Under the pieces are notes generated by a model. The model made no database searches, was not told where the DNA came from, and worked only from the letters and a program-made list of their open reading frames with translations. From Allolobophora icterica (lineage: Eukaryota > Annelida > Clitellata > Crassiclitellata > Lumbricidae): a DNA stretch of 64,000 nucleotides. Location of the stretch: the NCBI GenBank assembly GCA_963556255.1, contig OY744607.1, positions 39,508,222-39,572,221 of the forward strand. Reading direction: 5' to 3'. The translations under genes and the position numbers were made by a program. Numbering within the stretch: position 1 is the first letter of the stretch; each line of letters begins with the position of its first letter. Of this stretch, positions 31,882 through 43,015 are shown piece after piece.

Positions 31882-34800
31882 ATGAATAAATTTAATTTGT
31901 CGACTGTTGAGCGAGAGTTTATTCTCAAAGCGATATCCGAAAGAAAGCGCTTAGATGGAAGAGAGGCGTTTCAGTATAGAGATCTTAATATTAATTTTGG
32001 CGTGGAAAGAGGTTGTTGCATCGTCGATCTGGGGCGCACGAAGGTACCAACTAAATACTTGCCAATGACCAAATCCGTAACAGTAAAATCTTGGGTGAAT
32101 ATAGCATTATTTAGATAGTGGAGTAAAGGTTTACGGTGGCGCGGTCGCAATCTCGCCCAATGTAAACATCATGGCCGCCCAGAATTTGATAGAATAGAGT
32201 ACTACGGAATCTCAGTGTACCTCCGCTCAAGTAAGTAAGTAATGAGTATGATGTGAATTAATAGCATCATGAAAACCTTTAATCGTGTAGCGCTAAAACA
32301 TCAGAAGGTAATTGCGAAGACTGAGTGCCTCCCTATATAAACAATATGGTTGCCACCGACTTCGCTCCAGTAGAGCGCCGCTGCCTACCAGCCACATCCC
32401 ACAATGCAATGCGCTAAGTAAGTAAGTCGAACACTTGAGGTCAAACGAAAATGAACTTTAATTAGATTGAAAATTAAAATATATGCATACATCTCAAGAA
32501 ATGGTTTAATCAGTTATATTATCTATATAAATAGAGCGAGAATTCTGTGTGTGTGTGTGTGTGTGTCTGTCTGTCTGTCTGTTTGACCGGGCTTAACTTC
32601 TACAATTTCTCACCTTTTCACTCGAAACCTTGACCGCTGTGTCGGTCTCGGCATCGGACACCCAGTGCAGGGGTTCGTGTCCCTCGTTTTCACTGCTACC
32701 ATGGTGAAAATCCCCAAAAACTACCCACCCGACCGTCCATCACGCGCAAGCTCACCTATTCCACTGCGAAGCGGTTCTATTTATGGCGCCGGTATTCCCC
32801 AATGTCATTAATAATGCGCATAACGACACCGCGGTTCTATTTATGGCGCCGGTATTCCCCAACGTCATTAATAATGCGCATAAGTTGTTTACTTTCGCAC
32901 AAAATTTAATGACGATCGATTCGAAGTATATTCATCGTTTTACAGCAAAATTTTAACACATGTATGTTCAAAGACAAAGATCTAAATTATTTACAGTATA
33001 TGAAACAACCAGTCTGCTTTACTAAGGGCGAGGCCGACTACAGACCGGCAGTGAGGGCTAGATTTCTGGCGTTTTCTTTAACACGCCAACGCCCGGTTCA
33101 CCCTCTTCGACTGCGAAGCAGTCAGTCCACGGGAGACTGCGAAGCAGTCTCCCTCACAGGTCGCCAGACGCCACAAGGGCCTCCAAGACTGCGAAGCAAT
33201 CGCCGCCAGAGGGCGACTGCGAAGCAGTCCGTCCACGGCAGAGGTCGCTAGATGCCAGAAGGCGTCTACAAGACTGCGAAGCAGTCTCCGCCACAGGTCG
33301 CCAGACGCCACAAGGGCCTCCAAGACTGCGAAGCAGTCGCCGCCAGAGGGCGACTGCCAAGATTGCCAAGCAGTCGTTGTTGTTGTTGGTGGTGGTGGTG
33401 GTGGTGGTGGTGGTGGTGGTGGTGGTGGTGGTGGTGGTGGTGGTGGTGGTGGTGGTGGTGGTGGTGGTGTGAAACTTATAACCCCGGGCAACGCCGGGTA
33501 ATCCAGCTAGTATATATATAAAAATGCTACCTACCAGGAACATTCCACAATGCAATGTGCTAAGTAAGTAAGTAAAACGAACACTTATATTACAAACACA
33601 ACTGAATGATTTTGTTTATATCTAACGGATTAAACCATTTCTGAAGATGTATGCATATATTTCAATTTTCAATCAAATTAAAGTTCGTTTTACTTCAAGT
33701 GTGCATTTGACTTCAAGTGTTCATTTTACTTACTTACCTAGCGCATTGCATTGTGGGATGTGGCTGGTAGGCAGCAGCGCTCTACTGGAGCAAAGTTGGT
33801 GGCAACCATATTGTTTATATAGGGAGGCACTCAGTCTTCGCAATTACCCATCAGAAGAAAATGTCAACTTACACTTCCTATAACCGAACCGAAACTTGCG
33901 TTTCATCAGTTTTTTTTTCAAGAAGTAGTGGTAGAGTATAAGTTAAATAACTTTTTACTGTTGTTTTGAAGAAGTAAATGTTTCATTGGTACATACAGTA
34001 ATCGTAGCTGTTGGTGACATTTTGAATCCAGCGTTTATATCTCGCGTTTGTGTTCGTTTGACAGTTAATTTTAACCTTTTCAAATATTGCCTCAACTTTC
34101 TTTTCACATTAAATATTGTTTGTGAACCATTACTTACTTGAGTAGAGGTTGGCTAAGAGTTGGTAGCACTCTATCAAATTTGTGGGGTGGCCATGATGTT
34201 TACATTGGCCGAGATTGTGACCGCTCCACTGTAAACCTTTGCCGGTAGTGAATTAAAAATTGCAGCGACTGTAGATAACTTGTTTAGTGCCACCTGGAAG
34301 CTAAATGATTAGAATATATTTAAACACAAATGTCATTCCATTTTTAGCCGTAATTGCAATCGTAATTTCTAGATTTCGTCAACGCCCACGAAAAATAAGT
34401 CATGGGAACTAATTCATTAAAAGATGCTCAGTCAAACCTAAATTGGTGGCAAGTAAGGTCATTCTCGGTTCTAGGTCGAGATCCAAAGGTGAAGTAGGTA
34501 GACACCTCATGCCATCAAATTTGCACTCTGATTCTCTGACTTAAATGATTCTGACCTAGCTTCTCTTATAGGTGACGGTTGTGATTTAACTTCAAGCTAC
34601 CATTGTTTGATGCCTTATGACAATGGTAGTTATGCTGAAAATTAGATTAGATTAGAACCAGCCAATCTCCTTCAAATAACTTGAGGGCGGTTGGCCTATC
34701 CGCTGTTTATACTGTGTTTGTATCACATTACATGATGACATTTAAACAGCGAGTAACGTAAACCTGTCCCATTGCTTCATCATTATTTTATTAATATTGT

Positions 34801-37307
34801 TAGTATTAAAGAAATTTGTAGTGTACACAAAGTCACACAGAAATGTGAATTTGAGGCACATTGATTTAAAGCTATCATACGTGCTAGGGAGTAACCGGTT
34901 ATTGGACCGGAAACCGATAAGCACCGATAACTACTTCAAATCCCATTATCGGAAAATCCGATAATTCATTCACCGATACAAAATTTCGAAAAATCGTAAT
35001 TTTTAAATGCACTTCCTTGAAATTTGCTTAAAATTAATCTAAAATTCTAAATTGATGACATTTTCAGAAATACGTTTGCTGATATAGTTTTTGCATCGAC
35101 GGAAACTTTCCGCAACTTCAGCAAGGCGCTAATATGTAAACAAACATGGCGGCCCTAACGGACAATTTCTTTTATGTTTGTCACGTTTTTAGCTTTAATG
35201 ACTTAGAAAATTAAAAAAACTGCATGAAACGAATAGTATTCGGAAATTTGATGGTCGCCTGACGTTCTGGAATCACGTGACTGGCGGCCCGCTCGTATTC
35301 GAAATTTCAGGGCCGCGTGGCTGGCTATCCACTAGTCACAGCATATAATTTTTGATAATCGAAAACTTCCGTAAAATTGCGACATTAATGTTATAAATTT
35401 TACAAAACATTATTAAAAATAAATTAGCTGATATAATTTTGACTCAACGGTAATTTCTGCAAGGCAATCGCGTGAGGCGCTGAATAAAACAAATTTCTTT
35501 ACTGGCCTAATTTTCGTTTCCCAAGAGAAGCGTAGTTTACTTTTGCCGTTCGATTGCGAATTAATTTAATACTATAATTATTATAATTTACAGTCAACGT
35601 TAACTTCCGCAAGCTTGCGACATTATTTGTTATAAAATTAAGAAAACGTTTTCAAAAATAACTTTACTGAAACAAAACTCATTTACTTACCTCGCCTTCG
35701 ATTCAGGTGACAAGAGACGCTTACAAAGCATACAAATTCTGCTTTGTTGGATTCCGACACCAATATTAGAAATTTAGAAACTTTAGAAAGTAATTTAGTT
35801 CATGATTTCTCAAACCAGAAGTAAGATCTAGAATTATTTTGAAATTGATTCCACTGACGAACCAAACCATCAGCGACAACTTTGCATAACAAAGAAGATT
35901 GGAGAGATGATCGCATTCAGCATTGTGAGTAACCACTATAAACTATTCCCCTAACCACAACTGTATCCCGAAACCTAGCCTTAACTGACCGGTTGTCATT
36001 TTCATATTCGCTGAAACTTTCTTAAAATTAGAAAACAAAAACAACTTCAAAACACATAACAAAATGCCACAAATTTTTAATATATCTCTCTATATATTTT
36101 AACATAACCCTCATATTGTCACAACTTCACCCACAAGCTCAACAAATATTTGTGATTATCGGTATCGGTATCGGAATTTCCAATAAAACGTGTTAAATTA
36201 TCGGTATCGGTTATCGGTGGAAAAATGCTTATCGGTTACTCCCTAATACGTGCACATTAAGTGATTTTCTATTGCAATGTTGGCATTTAGGTGATGGCTC
36301 AAGTGTCATGTGAGATATCGGCTCCGAGAGACTCTCGTCCAACAGAAGGAATTCTTTTTGTCAATGTGGAACTGTCGTCGATGGCTGCATCGTATTTTGA
36401 ATCCGGGCGCCAGACAGAGATGTCCGCAGGGGTGAACCGGTTGCTGGAACGATGCCTGAAAGAGTCTGGGTGTGTTGATCTCGAGTCACTCTGCATACAG
36501 TCTGGTATGAAGGTCTGGGTGATACGCGTCGACCTACACGTTCTCAACAATGATGGGAACATGGTAGATGCACTGAGTGTGGCTGCCATAGCCGCACTTA
36601 ACCATTTCCGCAGACCTGACGTGAATATGTGCGGAGAAGACGTTACAGTTCTTCGGACTGATGAGCGAGACCCACTTCCCATCACCATGCACCATCTTCC
36701 AGTTTGTGTAACCTTTGCATTTTTCGAGGAGGGGAAGTACATACTTCTTGATCCAACGGAGATGGAGGAGCATGTGATGGATGGTACTCTGGTGATCTGC
36801 ATGAATCGTCATAAGGAGTTATGCCTTGTTCAGACAACGGGCAATGTTAGTGTACTGCAAGAGCAGATCTCTCGGTGCAAGGAGATTTGCTTTGGCAACG
36901 TCTGTGATATAACGGATAGGATACACCTGGAGCTGCAGAAAGACACTAACTCAAGGACCACGGGAAGTAATCGCATGGGGTCCACAGTGTGTCCTACTGT
37001 TGCTGCTGATATGGACAGCAAAGCCAATGTTATCAAGGAGAAAGCACCTTCGATGCCTAAATCAATGAACAGTGAAGTTGTAGAAATTGGTGATGAATTT
37101 GATGAATTTGTGAACTTGGTGGATGAGACAGGCAGTCCACAGGTGGTGGAAATAGACAGCGATGTTGAAGAGGATTTGAAACTGACTGTGGGTAAGGCTG
37201 TTGTCCAGGATCTGCCTGATGGGGCACTGGAAGCTTCTGGTGATGTGTTGGTGGTTACCAAAAAGTCCAAGAAAAAGAAAAAGAAGGCTAAATCCACTAA
37301 GAATTAA
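31882..37307 (+). CDS. EXOSC9: exosome complex component RRP45 (EXOSC9), two exons
   Basis: Exons 31882-32043 (donor AAG|GTACCA) and 36291-37307 (acceptor TTTAG), phase 0, 392 residues (human about 440). The start at 31882 aligns with the usual EXOSC9 N terminus; an upstream in-frame ATG at 31810 is less likely. Visible family blocks: KRLDGREAFQYRDLNI, GCCIVDLGRTK, QVSCEISAP, ESGRQTEMSAGVNRLLERCL, CVDLESLCIQSG, WVIRVDLHVLNNDGN, HFRRPDV, VMDGTLVICMNRHKE. This is one of the catalytically inert RNase PH-like subunits of the nine-subunit exosome ring, which threads RNA to DIS3 in the nucleus and cytoplasm. The C-terminal tail carries VVEIDSDVEED, a hydrophobic-acidic SUMO-interaction-like motif also present in vertebrate EXOSC9, then a Lys run. 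The only intron (4247 bp) is mostly mobile DNA. The gene is head-to-head with the RING gene. Confidence 0.95.
33108..33375. repeat. array of GACTGCGAAGCAGTC palindromes inside the Helitron
   Basis: Six to eight full or near-full copies of GACTGCGAAGCAGTC (6-bp arms, 3-base loop) spaced by CGCCAGACGCCACAAGGGCC-type spacers; some copies are mutated (GCGAAGCAAT, GCCAAGCAGTC). Confidence 0.85.
33376..33470. repeat. (GGT)n microsatellite
   Basis: About 80 bases of uninterrupted GGT preceded by a GTT run. It generates spurious poly-Trp, poly-Pro and poly-Thr frames. Confidence 0.97.
34885..36245. mobile_element. hAT-type non-autonomous element (1361 bp), TSD ATACGTGC
   Basis: Ends TAGGGAGTAACCGG and mirror CGGTTACTCCCTA, flanked by perfect ATACGTGC at 34877-34884 and 36246-36253. 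Subterminal CCGATAA / TTATCGG repeats occur at both ends. No transposase frame. It ends 45 bp before EXOSC9 exon 2. Confidence 0.9.
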
Positions 37308-37988
37308 GCACGTGACTAAGCTGTACTGATGTACTAGACAGTTTCTGACTGTGGCCACACAATGGATTTGGTGCTGACAGAAAGCTACCTTACATTTACA
37401 TGTATATTGAATTTATTACACATGTTGTGTAATGATATGATTTGATATGTTGCACAGTTGCTACTGCACTTTGTTCCGTGTAACATGTTCTGTTTCGGTA
37501 ATGATTTGACATATTGATTCATCTCTTATGCCTTGTAGGGAGTGTGGTGACAAGTGTTTCATTTCAGTTGATTTCACTTGACAGTCCTAAATAATATTTT
37601 GACCAGGACCATTATGAAAAAAGATTTTAAAAATTCTTTCTGTAATGTACTATGAAATAATCTTAAAATGGTTGGCTAAGGAACTGTACTTGTGAGATTT
37701 CATACTAAGCTGGCTTTATTACTGAGCTAATGGTTTAAGCTTGGCATGCCGTAGGTTAAATAGGACAGTGTCAGTCTGCAGTTCTCTGTGTGAGATGGAC
37801 AACTCATAGTTGAACCATGGAAATTGAACAATAGTTGTGAGATTGCACAATTTTGCTACCAACGGTCTTCGTCCTTCCTTCCTATTTTTCTGTGTTTTAA
37901 TGTCTGGATTTTATATACTGTATATCTCTCCATGTAAAGTTACCTCCAGAGAGCACCCAAACCAACCACACCAATCGTGTGAGGTGGT
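37308..37988. other. EXOSC9 3' flank
   Basis: Presumed 3' UTR and intergenic DNA. I see no canonical AATAAA close to the stop and no further exon. Confidence 0.45.
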
Positions 37989-37996
37989 AGTCAGCA

Positions 37997-38787
37997 CAGT
38001 CTTATTGTCAAGACCTTAAACCTCAAGACCAAGACCTTGAAGACCAAGACTTTGAACCTCAAGACCAAGACCTTGAACCTCAAGACCAAGACTTTGAAAC
38101 TCAGGACCAAAACCGAGAAAAATACCCAAAAAATCACAACCATATCCAGACTTCTATTCCTTACTAAAAAATTGTCAAGTCGGACTACTCGCTATTTTAA
38201 TTAAAATATGAATCTTTTATTTTATTCAAACAAAAACAATTCCAAATGCAGACTGCTGAGAAATTCGAATTTACAAAAGTCCTGCATGCAAAATGTTATT
38301 CCAAATGCCTGTTGCATTTTATAAAAACCAATTCGCTCAGAATTTTCGGACCAAGACGTGACCTGTGGGCCTCATAAAAATTCTGCCATGTTAAAAATAC
38401 GTTCTACAGTGCTGAATTCACTGGCACACAGAGCAGCTTTTCAAGCACTGGATGTAAATGTACAAATCGTGAGTCTATTTTGAAATCATTCTATGGTAAA
38501 TAACCGGAAGTTAAAATAATTGTCCAAAACAACAGTAAAGCCTCATTCACACCGTGTAAATACTAAAGCAATTGTATTAGTAATTATTGGATAAATTTTT
38601 AAAATCCTTACGTTTTGTTAAATGACTGTTCATATTGACAGCCGGTCTTGGTCTTGCGAGACCAAGACTTTGAGTCTCAAGACCTTGAACGTCAAGACCA
38701 AGACTTTTGGTCTCAAGACCATGACTTTTAGAAATGAACTCGAGTGCACTCGAGACCAAGACCTTGGTCTCGAGGACAACAAGACTG
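37997..38787. mobile_element. hAT-type element with CAAGAC subterminal arrays (copy 1), TSD AGTCAGCA
   Basis: Ends CAGTCTTATTGTC and GACAACAAGACTG, flanked by perfect AGTCAGCA duplications (37989-37996, 38788-38795). Both flanks consist of CTCAAGACCAAGAC-type hexamer runs in opposite orientation. The centre (about 38330-38460) resembles the transposase C-terminal remnant of copy 2, decayed. Total 791 bp. Confidence 0.92.
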
Positions 38788-38834
38788 AGTCAGCATTTGA
38801 CAGAATTAAATATACCGTGGATCGCAAGTCCCAT

Positions 38835-38861
38835 CACACACACACACACACACACACACAC
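38835..38861. repeat. (CA)n microsatellite
   Basis: Simple dinucleotide run. Confidence 0.95.
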
Positions 38862-39896
38862 TGATGGACAGCTCTGATGCACAATGAAATCGAATGAAAC
38901 CTTTTATAAAGAATGAGAGTGGAAATGAAACAATAATTCTTGCATTGTTCAGTGAAAGGCTACAACTTCTGAACTCGGCTGTTTTCTTTGATGCCTTCAT
39001 ATTCTTGACATTTACTTATTGGGTTTCAGCTGTACTCCAATGGATTATGATTCTGTCTACGATTTCATCTCAAGTGACCATCGCTTGATAGGCTACTTTA
39101 AATGCATTGTGATAAAAGCATTAAAAGGGTTAAGTGTCAAGAATAGATGGAGGTCGAAATTTTACAGATTACATGCTATGAAGTACTCTAGCTGTAAACC
39201 GTGAAAAATCACGGTATATCAGGGAGGAATCTCTGTCTCACTCCCCCTCCCTCCCTCCCCAAGGACGTTGTCCTTGTTAAGTAAGGTCATTATTATTAAA
39301 CACTCAAACTAAAAAAAACTAAACAATTAAACGCTTAAAATGTAGACGGCGGTTAGTCTGAAACGTACAGGTGCATGGCAGAGAGAGCGAGAGAGAGGAG
39401 CTATCGGGCCCTCCATTCCTCCCTTCATCGATCGGATCCGTGTATGAGGCGAGCTTGGGTTGACCATAATGAGTTGCGCGATCGACCGGAATAAAAGACC
39501 GGTTATTATATTGTTTGATGAACAGTAAAAAAATTATCTAACTGATGATTCATGGGATATTTTAATTTTGTGACCACCCAACATCTTTCAGCTGTTTCGC
39601 TGAGGGGTTTAGAAGAAAAGCTAGGGGTTGATTCCCCTCCCCCCAACTAAAACACTGCGTTATTACACGTAGATTACACTGCATATTCCTTACCATATTT
39701 ATTCCTTGTCACTAGTTGACTGATAGTGAAGGACGGTATCTAATCTATTCAAAGGGGTCATCCGTAACGGACGTCCGCAATGAGGGGGAGGGAGGGGTAA
39801 TTCAAATGCGGACAAGATGGGATGAGGGTTATGGCCAGTGCAGACGTCCGCATCTAAATTTCTAAATTTGATTTTTTTAAACACGTCCTTCTTTAA
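38862..39896. other. intergenic; possible Helitron 3' end at 39188-39214
   Basis: CTAGCTGTAAACCGTGAAAA at 39188 followed by ATCACGG reads, on the minus strand, as a Helitron 3' hairpin (CCGTGATTTTTCACGG) plus CTAG. The base outside is not the expected T, so the junction is imperfect. Around 39735-39855 a GGACGTCCGC block occurs in near-mirrored positions (GACGTCCGC), suggesting another small MITE. Otherwise nothing recognised. Confidence 0.45.
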
Positions 39897-40063
39897 CCCT
39901 TAAAGGTCAGTGAGGTGATTGCCTAAAAGCGTTTTAAAAGGCAGATAGTTCAACATTTCCTTGCTATTTATATTACTTAATTGCGTTTGTTGTTTTCCCT
40001 GGGGAATTTATATGCCTTAAGCCTGTTTTTGGACGTATATATACGGCTTCCCCAGGGAAGGGG
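39897..40063. mobile_element. piggyBac-like MITE (167 bp) between TTAA sites
   Basis: TTAA|CCCTTAAAGG at the left (39893-39896) and GGGAAGGGG|TTAA at the right (40064-40067): CCC...GGG ends with TTAA duplication is the piggyBac signature. An internal CCCTGGGGAA / TTCCCCAGGG pair adds symmetry. Confidence 0.6.
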
Positions 40064-40067
40064 TTAA

Positions 40068-40876
40068 AAGCCAGTAGTTGATGTAGAACCTATAGCTTAG
40101 TTACACATCATTGTCTGGGGTCATCAGATGTTGCTATATGAAGAAGTTTTAGTAAGAGCTTTTCTTCAAGAATAGTAAGTAAGTGAGTGCGTGTTCAGTG
40201 AGCAAGTAAATGCTTAGGTGAGTAAGGAAGTAAATGAGCTTAAGTACATGTTCAAATTAGATTACGATCCACGAGTAATTAGGCCCTATAACCGATGGAC
40301 CTGCTCAGCTAACTAAAGATAGGCCTACATCGATTCACAAACGACTTTGCCCGTTCACAAAATGACAAAACTTGATACTCTACCAGCACGCCCACATGAA
40401 GCCATATATTATGGAATCCATATTATTCCCGTATTGGACCCGTGAAGAGCCAACAATTAATTGAGTCTCATCTACTGCACTTGCCAACAGCTTTCTGGAG
40501 TCCAATTCAAAACGAGATATGCCCCAGTAATTTGCATCGCTCATGTAGACCTATGCGTGAAACTTACAAATGCTTCATTCCTTTTTAAAATATACCAGTA
40601 TCCTCCATGTGGATTTTTAATTCACATTCACGTACAGACTTCATTTTGTGTGCAAGATATTATGGTTGCTACAGAATGAAACTATAAGCGCTATATATTA
40701 TGACCGGACCCAAAGCGCAACATAACTTCCGACGTTCATCCAATCAAATTCTTAATTAGGCCTAGGCCCCTAATTGCGTAACCGGTTGTCTCAGTTAATG
40801 CCTGTCGTTAGCCTAACACCGTTGTGTTTGTTTCGTGATCTTTGTTGAAAGAATCGTGTCTTCGTTGAGATTCAAA
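40068..40876. other. 5' flank of the CCCH gene
   Basis: No exon or assignable repeat. TAGGCCTA occurs at about 40322 and 40759. Should contain the promoter of the next gene; no TATA box stands out. Confidence 0.4.
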
Positions 40877-41851
40877 ATGGAATACCTGTATTGGCGACAC
40901 CAGGTAAGTTCAGCACATAGTTTTTGGTTAATGCTACATATATTATTAAACTAAAAGAGGCTCAGTATATTCGCTTGAGGTTCTAGCGCAGCATAGCAAT
41001 TTTACAGTTGAAGACTTTATGTCATTGTAGCCATAATATTCTATTTAATTTACTGAGATCGATTCGATATTGTAAGCCTAAATTTTGAAACTTCAGTTTA
41101 TTGAAAAGATTTAATTAGAAATATAAATGCATATAACTGCGTAGGCCTACGTCTTGTTTGGTTTTAAAATCTACTAGTTAAATTGGCTATTCAGTGCCGT
41201 CTTATCCAATAGGCACAGTAGACACTGTGCTTAGAGCCTACGAAACTTTCAGGGGCCTACGAAAGTCTGAAAATTTGAAAATGAGATATTGAATGATTGG
41301 CGGGAAAATGGAAAAGGGAAAATTGCAAATGGCAGCAAACTCAAATTTGATAACTTTAGGCCTATGCCAAGAAATAATGTGAATGCGTTTAGCTTTAATG
41401 CAGAGTTGGCAGTTGAGTTGGGATCTGTGAATGCAAGAGTGCCTATATATGGCCTATATATGCCTACGACGAACTGCACCTGGTTATTGGAAAATTTTCA
41501 AATTAGCTTAAATTTATAATTTGCTTAAATATAAGTTGGTAATTCAACGTTTAAATCAAATAGGGCTAAGTGAAAACAACTAAAACAATGTCGAGTATTG
41601 ACTCGAACTCACTATAGCAAGAAGCCAGTGCCGGATTTTCGATTTAGACCTGAATAAAAGCTAAATAGTGCTTGGAGGCTTCTTGTTAAAAAGTACACCA
41701 GAAGGTCTCACAAAACTTGAAAACATATACGACTTTTTAATTATTTAATAGCAAGGTATTTAAAGTGAAATCTTCGAGAAATTTTCAAAGCAATGCATTT
41801 ACTCAGGTGAGATGGAATTTGCTATACAAAAACCGTTTAAAATGGTTCTAC

Positions 41852-41893
<42 letters not shown>

Positions 41894-42923
41894 AGGCCTA
41901 CACATAAAATTTTAAAAATCCCCCCAATTCTGAAAATTTTAGGCCTGTGCGGATTGTGAGACCTTTATAAGCTGTAGCTGTTTTTACCTATAGGCCCTAT
42001 GCGTAAATCCGGCATTGCATGAAACCAACTAAATTAAATATTGATTTTATTGATAACCGTTGCATTGATTTGATATCTTGTAGGACTTTTTAAACCGTGA
42101 TTTTAAACTCAGTTTCCAAGAAATTGAACCAACGAAAAGCAATCTCTATGACGATTACAGAATGATGGCGCCAACGAGCTCACGTGCGTATTCATCGTCA
42201 GATGTGCTACTCTCAGGATGCCGATACCTGGACCATACCTGTTACAGGTACACGCCGCTGGAAACTCAAGTCCATCGACGATTCGAAAACACGAAGCTGA
42301 AGACGCAGCTCTGCCGACAATTCGAAGAGCAAGGAAAATGCGATTTTGGTTGGCGATGTACTTTTGCACACGGCGTGGAAGAGCTGCGCAATCATCACCC
42401 GTTGTTCAGGACCAAACCTTGCAAACAATACCTTCAGAGCGGCTACTGTGCTTATGGAAACAGCTGCCATTTCATCCATCCGGACCACGACATAGACACG
42501 CCGAACGACGGTGACAGTTCAAGCGAGAAGACAACATCGGAAAAGACCACTGAAAGTGATTCATCTGGAGAGACCGCGGAAAGCTCTTCATCTGGAGAGA
42601 CCGCGGAAAGCTCTTCATCTGGAGAGACCGCGGAAAGCTCTTCATCTGGAGAGAACGCTGAAAGCAATACTTTGAAGGAGACCGCTGGAAGCGATGCATC
42701 TAAGGAGACTGCGTTAAACGACAAATCGGATGAGACCGTCAGAAGCGATGCATCGGAAGATTCAGAATGTTCTTCATTGGACCTAATTCTCAGAATATGT
42801 GACTGGGAATCCGAAAGTCCTGCACTCGAGAAATCAGAGGAAAGCGATCGGAGCAGAGGTCAAAGCCTCACCTGGGATCAGTTTTATGAATTCGTTATTT
42901 GTCTGAACGGTATGGGAAGGTGA
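40877..42923 (+). CDS. tandem CCCH zinc-finger protein, TTP/ZFP36-like
   Basis: Two exons: 40877-40903 (ATG, nine codons, donor CAG|GTAAGT) and 42084-42923 (acceptor TTGTAG), phase 0, 288 residues. Two CX8CX5CX3H fingers: C86-C95-C101-H105 and C122-C131-C137-H141, each preceded by a KTQLC / RTKPC lead-in like the TTP family's (R/K)TELC, with a 16-residue spacer (18 in TTP). Such pairs bind UAUUUA-type AU-rich elements in mRNA 3' UTRs and recruit deadenylases. The tiny first exon and single intron match ZFP36 gene structure. After the fingers comes an acidic Ser/Thr/Glu-rich tail including a 9-residue repeat (27-bp DNA repeat, 42571-42660). I do not see the conserved CNOT1-binding C-terminal peptide. 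AATAAA follows at 43010-43015. TTP, CTH or Oma-like paralogue status is undecided. Confidence 0.9.
41628..42018. mobile_element. possible hAT-type MITE in the CCCH gene intron
   Basis: Ends CAGTGCCGGATTTTCG and mirror AAATCCGGCATTG; flanking octamers CAAGAAGC and CATGAAAC match at six of eight positions. It contains the TA microsatellite. A related left end (CAGTGCCGTCTTATCC) occurs at 41191. Confidence 0.5.
41853..41889. repeat. (TA)n microsatellite
   Basis: Simple AT dinucleotide run. Confidence 0.95.
42571..42660 (+). repeat. 27-bp coding tandem repeat in the CCCH gene
   Basis: A GGAGAGACCGCGGAAAGCTC-type unit repeats about three and a half times, in frame, encoding GETAESSSS repeats. 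Confidence 0.92.
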
Positions 42924-43009
42924 ATCACTTTTAAAGACGGCGAGAAAGCCAAATCTTTTGTTTCAAGAGTCTTACAAATTTTATCCGGTAGGGCCTATCT
43001 TTGCAGTAA

Positions 43010-43015
43010 AATAAA
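43010..43015 (+). promoter_or_regulatory. polyadenylation signal AATAAA for the CCCH gene
   Basis: Canonical hexamer 87 bases after the stop codon. Confidence 0.6.

Larger units (their letters stand above)
32522..33510 (+). mobile_element. non-autonomous Helitron (989 bp)
   Basis: 5' end TCTATATAAATAGAGCGAGA preceded by A. The 3' end has a GC hairpin (CCCGGGCAACGCCGGG) about 11 bases before CTAG, followed by T: the A|TC...CTAG|T insertion signature of Helitrons without a target duplication. The interior holds a palindromic GACTGCGAAGCAGTC array and a GGT microsatellite, and no Rep/helicase frame. Confidence 0.88.
32114..34250. mobile_element. large fold-back element with long inverted arms
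   Basis: Left arm 32114-32520 and right arm about 33604-34250 are inverted, diverged copies. Matching blocks in order from the ends: AAAGGTTTAC, CGGTC-CAATCTCG-CCAATG, TAAACATCATGGCC, ctcaagtaagtaa, TATAAACAATATGGTTGCCA, CTACCAGCCACATCCCACAA, then TATATGCATACATCT-AGAAA. Ends resemble AGTGGAGTAAAGGTTTAC and CACTACCGGCAAAGGTTTAC; the target duplication is unclear. No transposase frame. A Helitron has landed in the left arm near the centre. Superfamily not determined. Confidence 0.8.

Noticed and set aside
33108..33375. CRISPR-like array of regularly spaced palindromes
   Set aside because: Eukaryotic context, spacers are themselves repeated, and the array lies inside a Helitron.
33078..33555. 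Open frames of poly-Trp, poly-Pro and poly-Thr
   Set aside because: They are produced by the GGT microsatellite in the Helitron on both strands; no coding support.
38577..38864. Frames rich in Leu-Gly-Leu / Lys-Thr-Lys repeats, also at 61279-62427
   Set aside because: Translations of the CAAGAC hexamer arrays in hAT elements.
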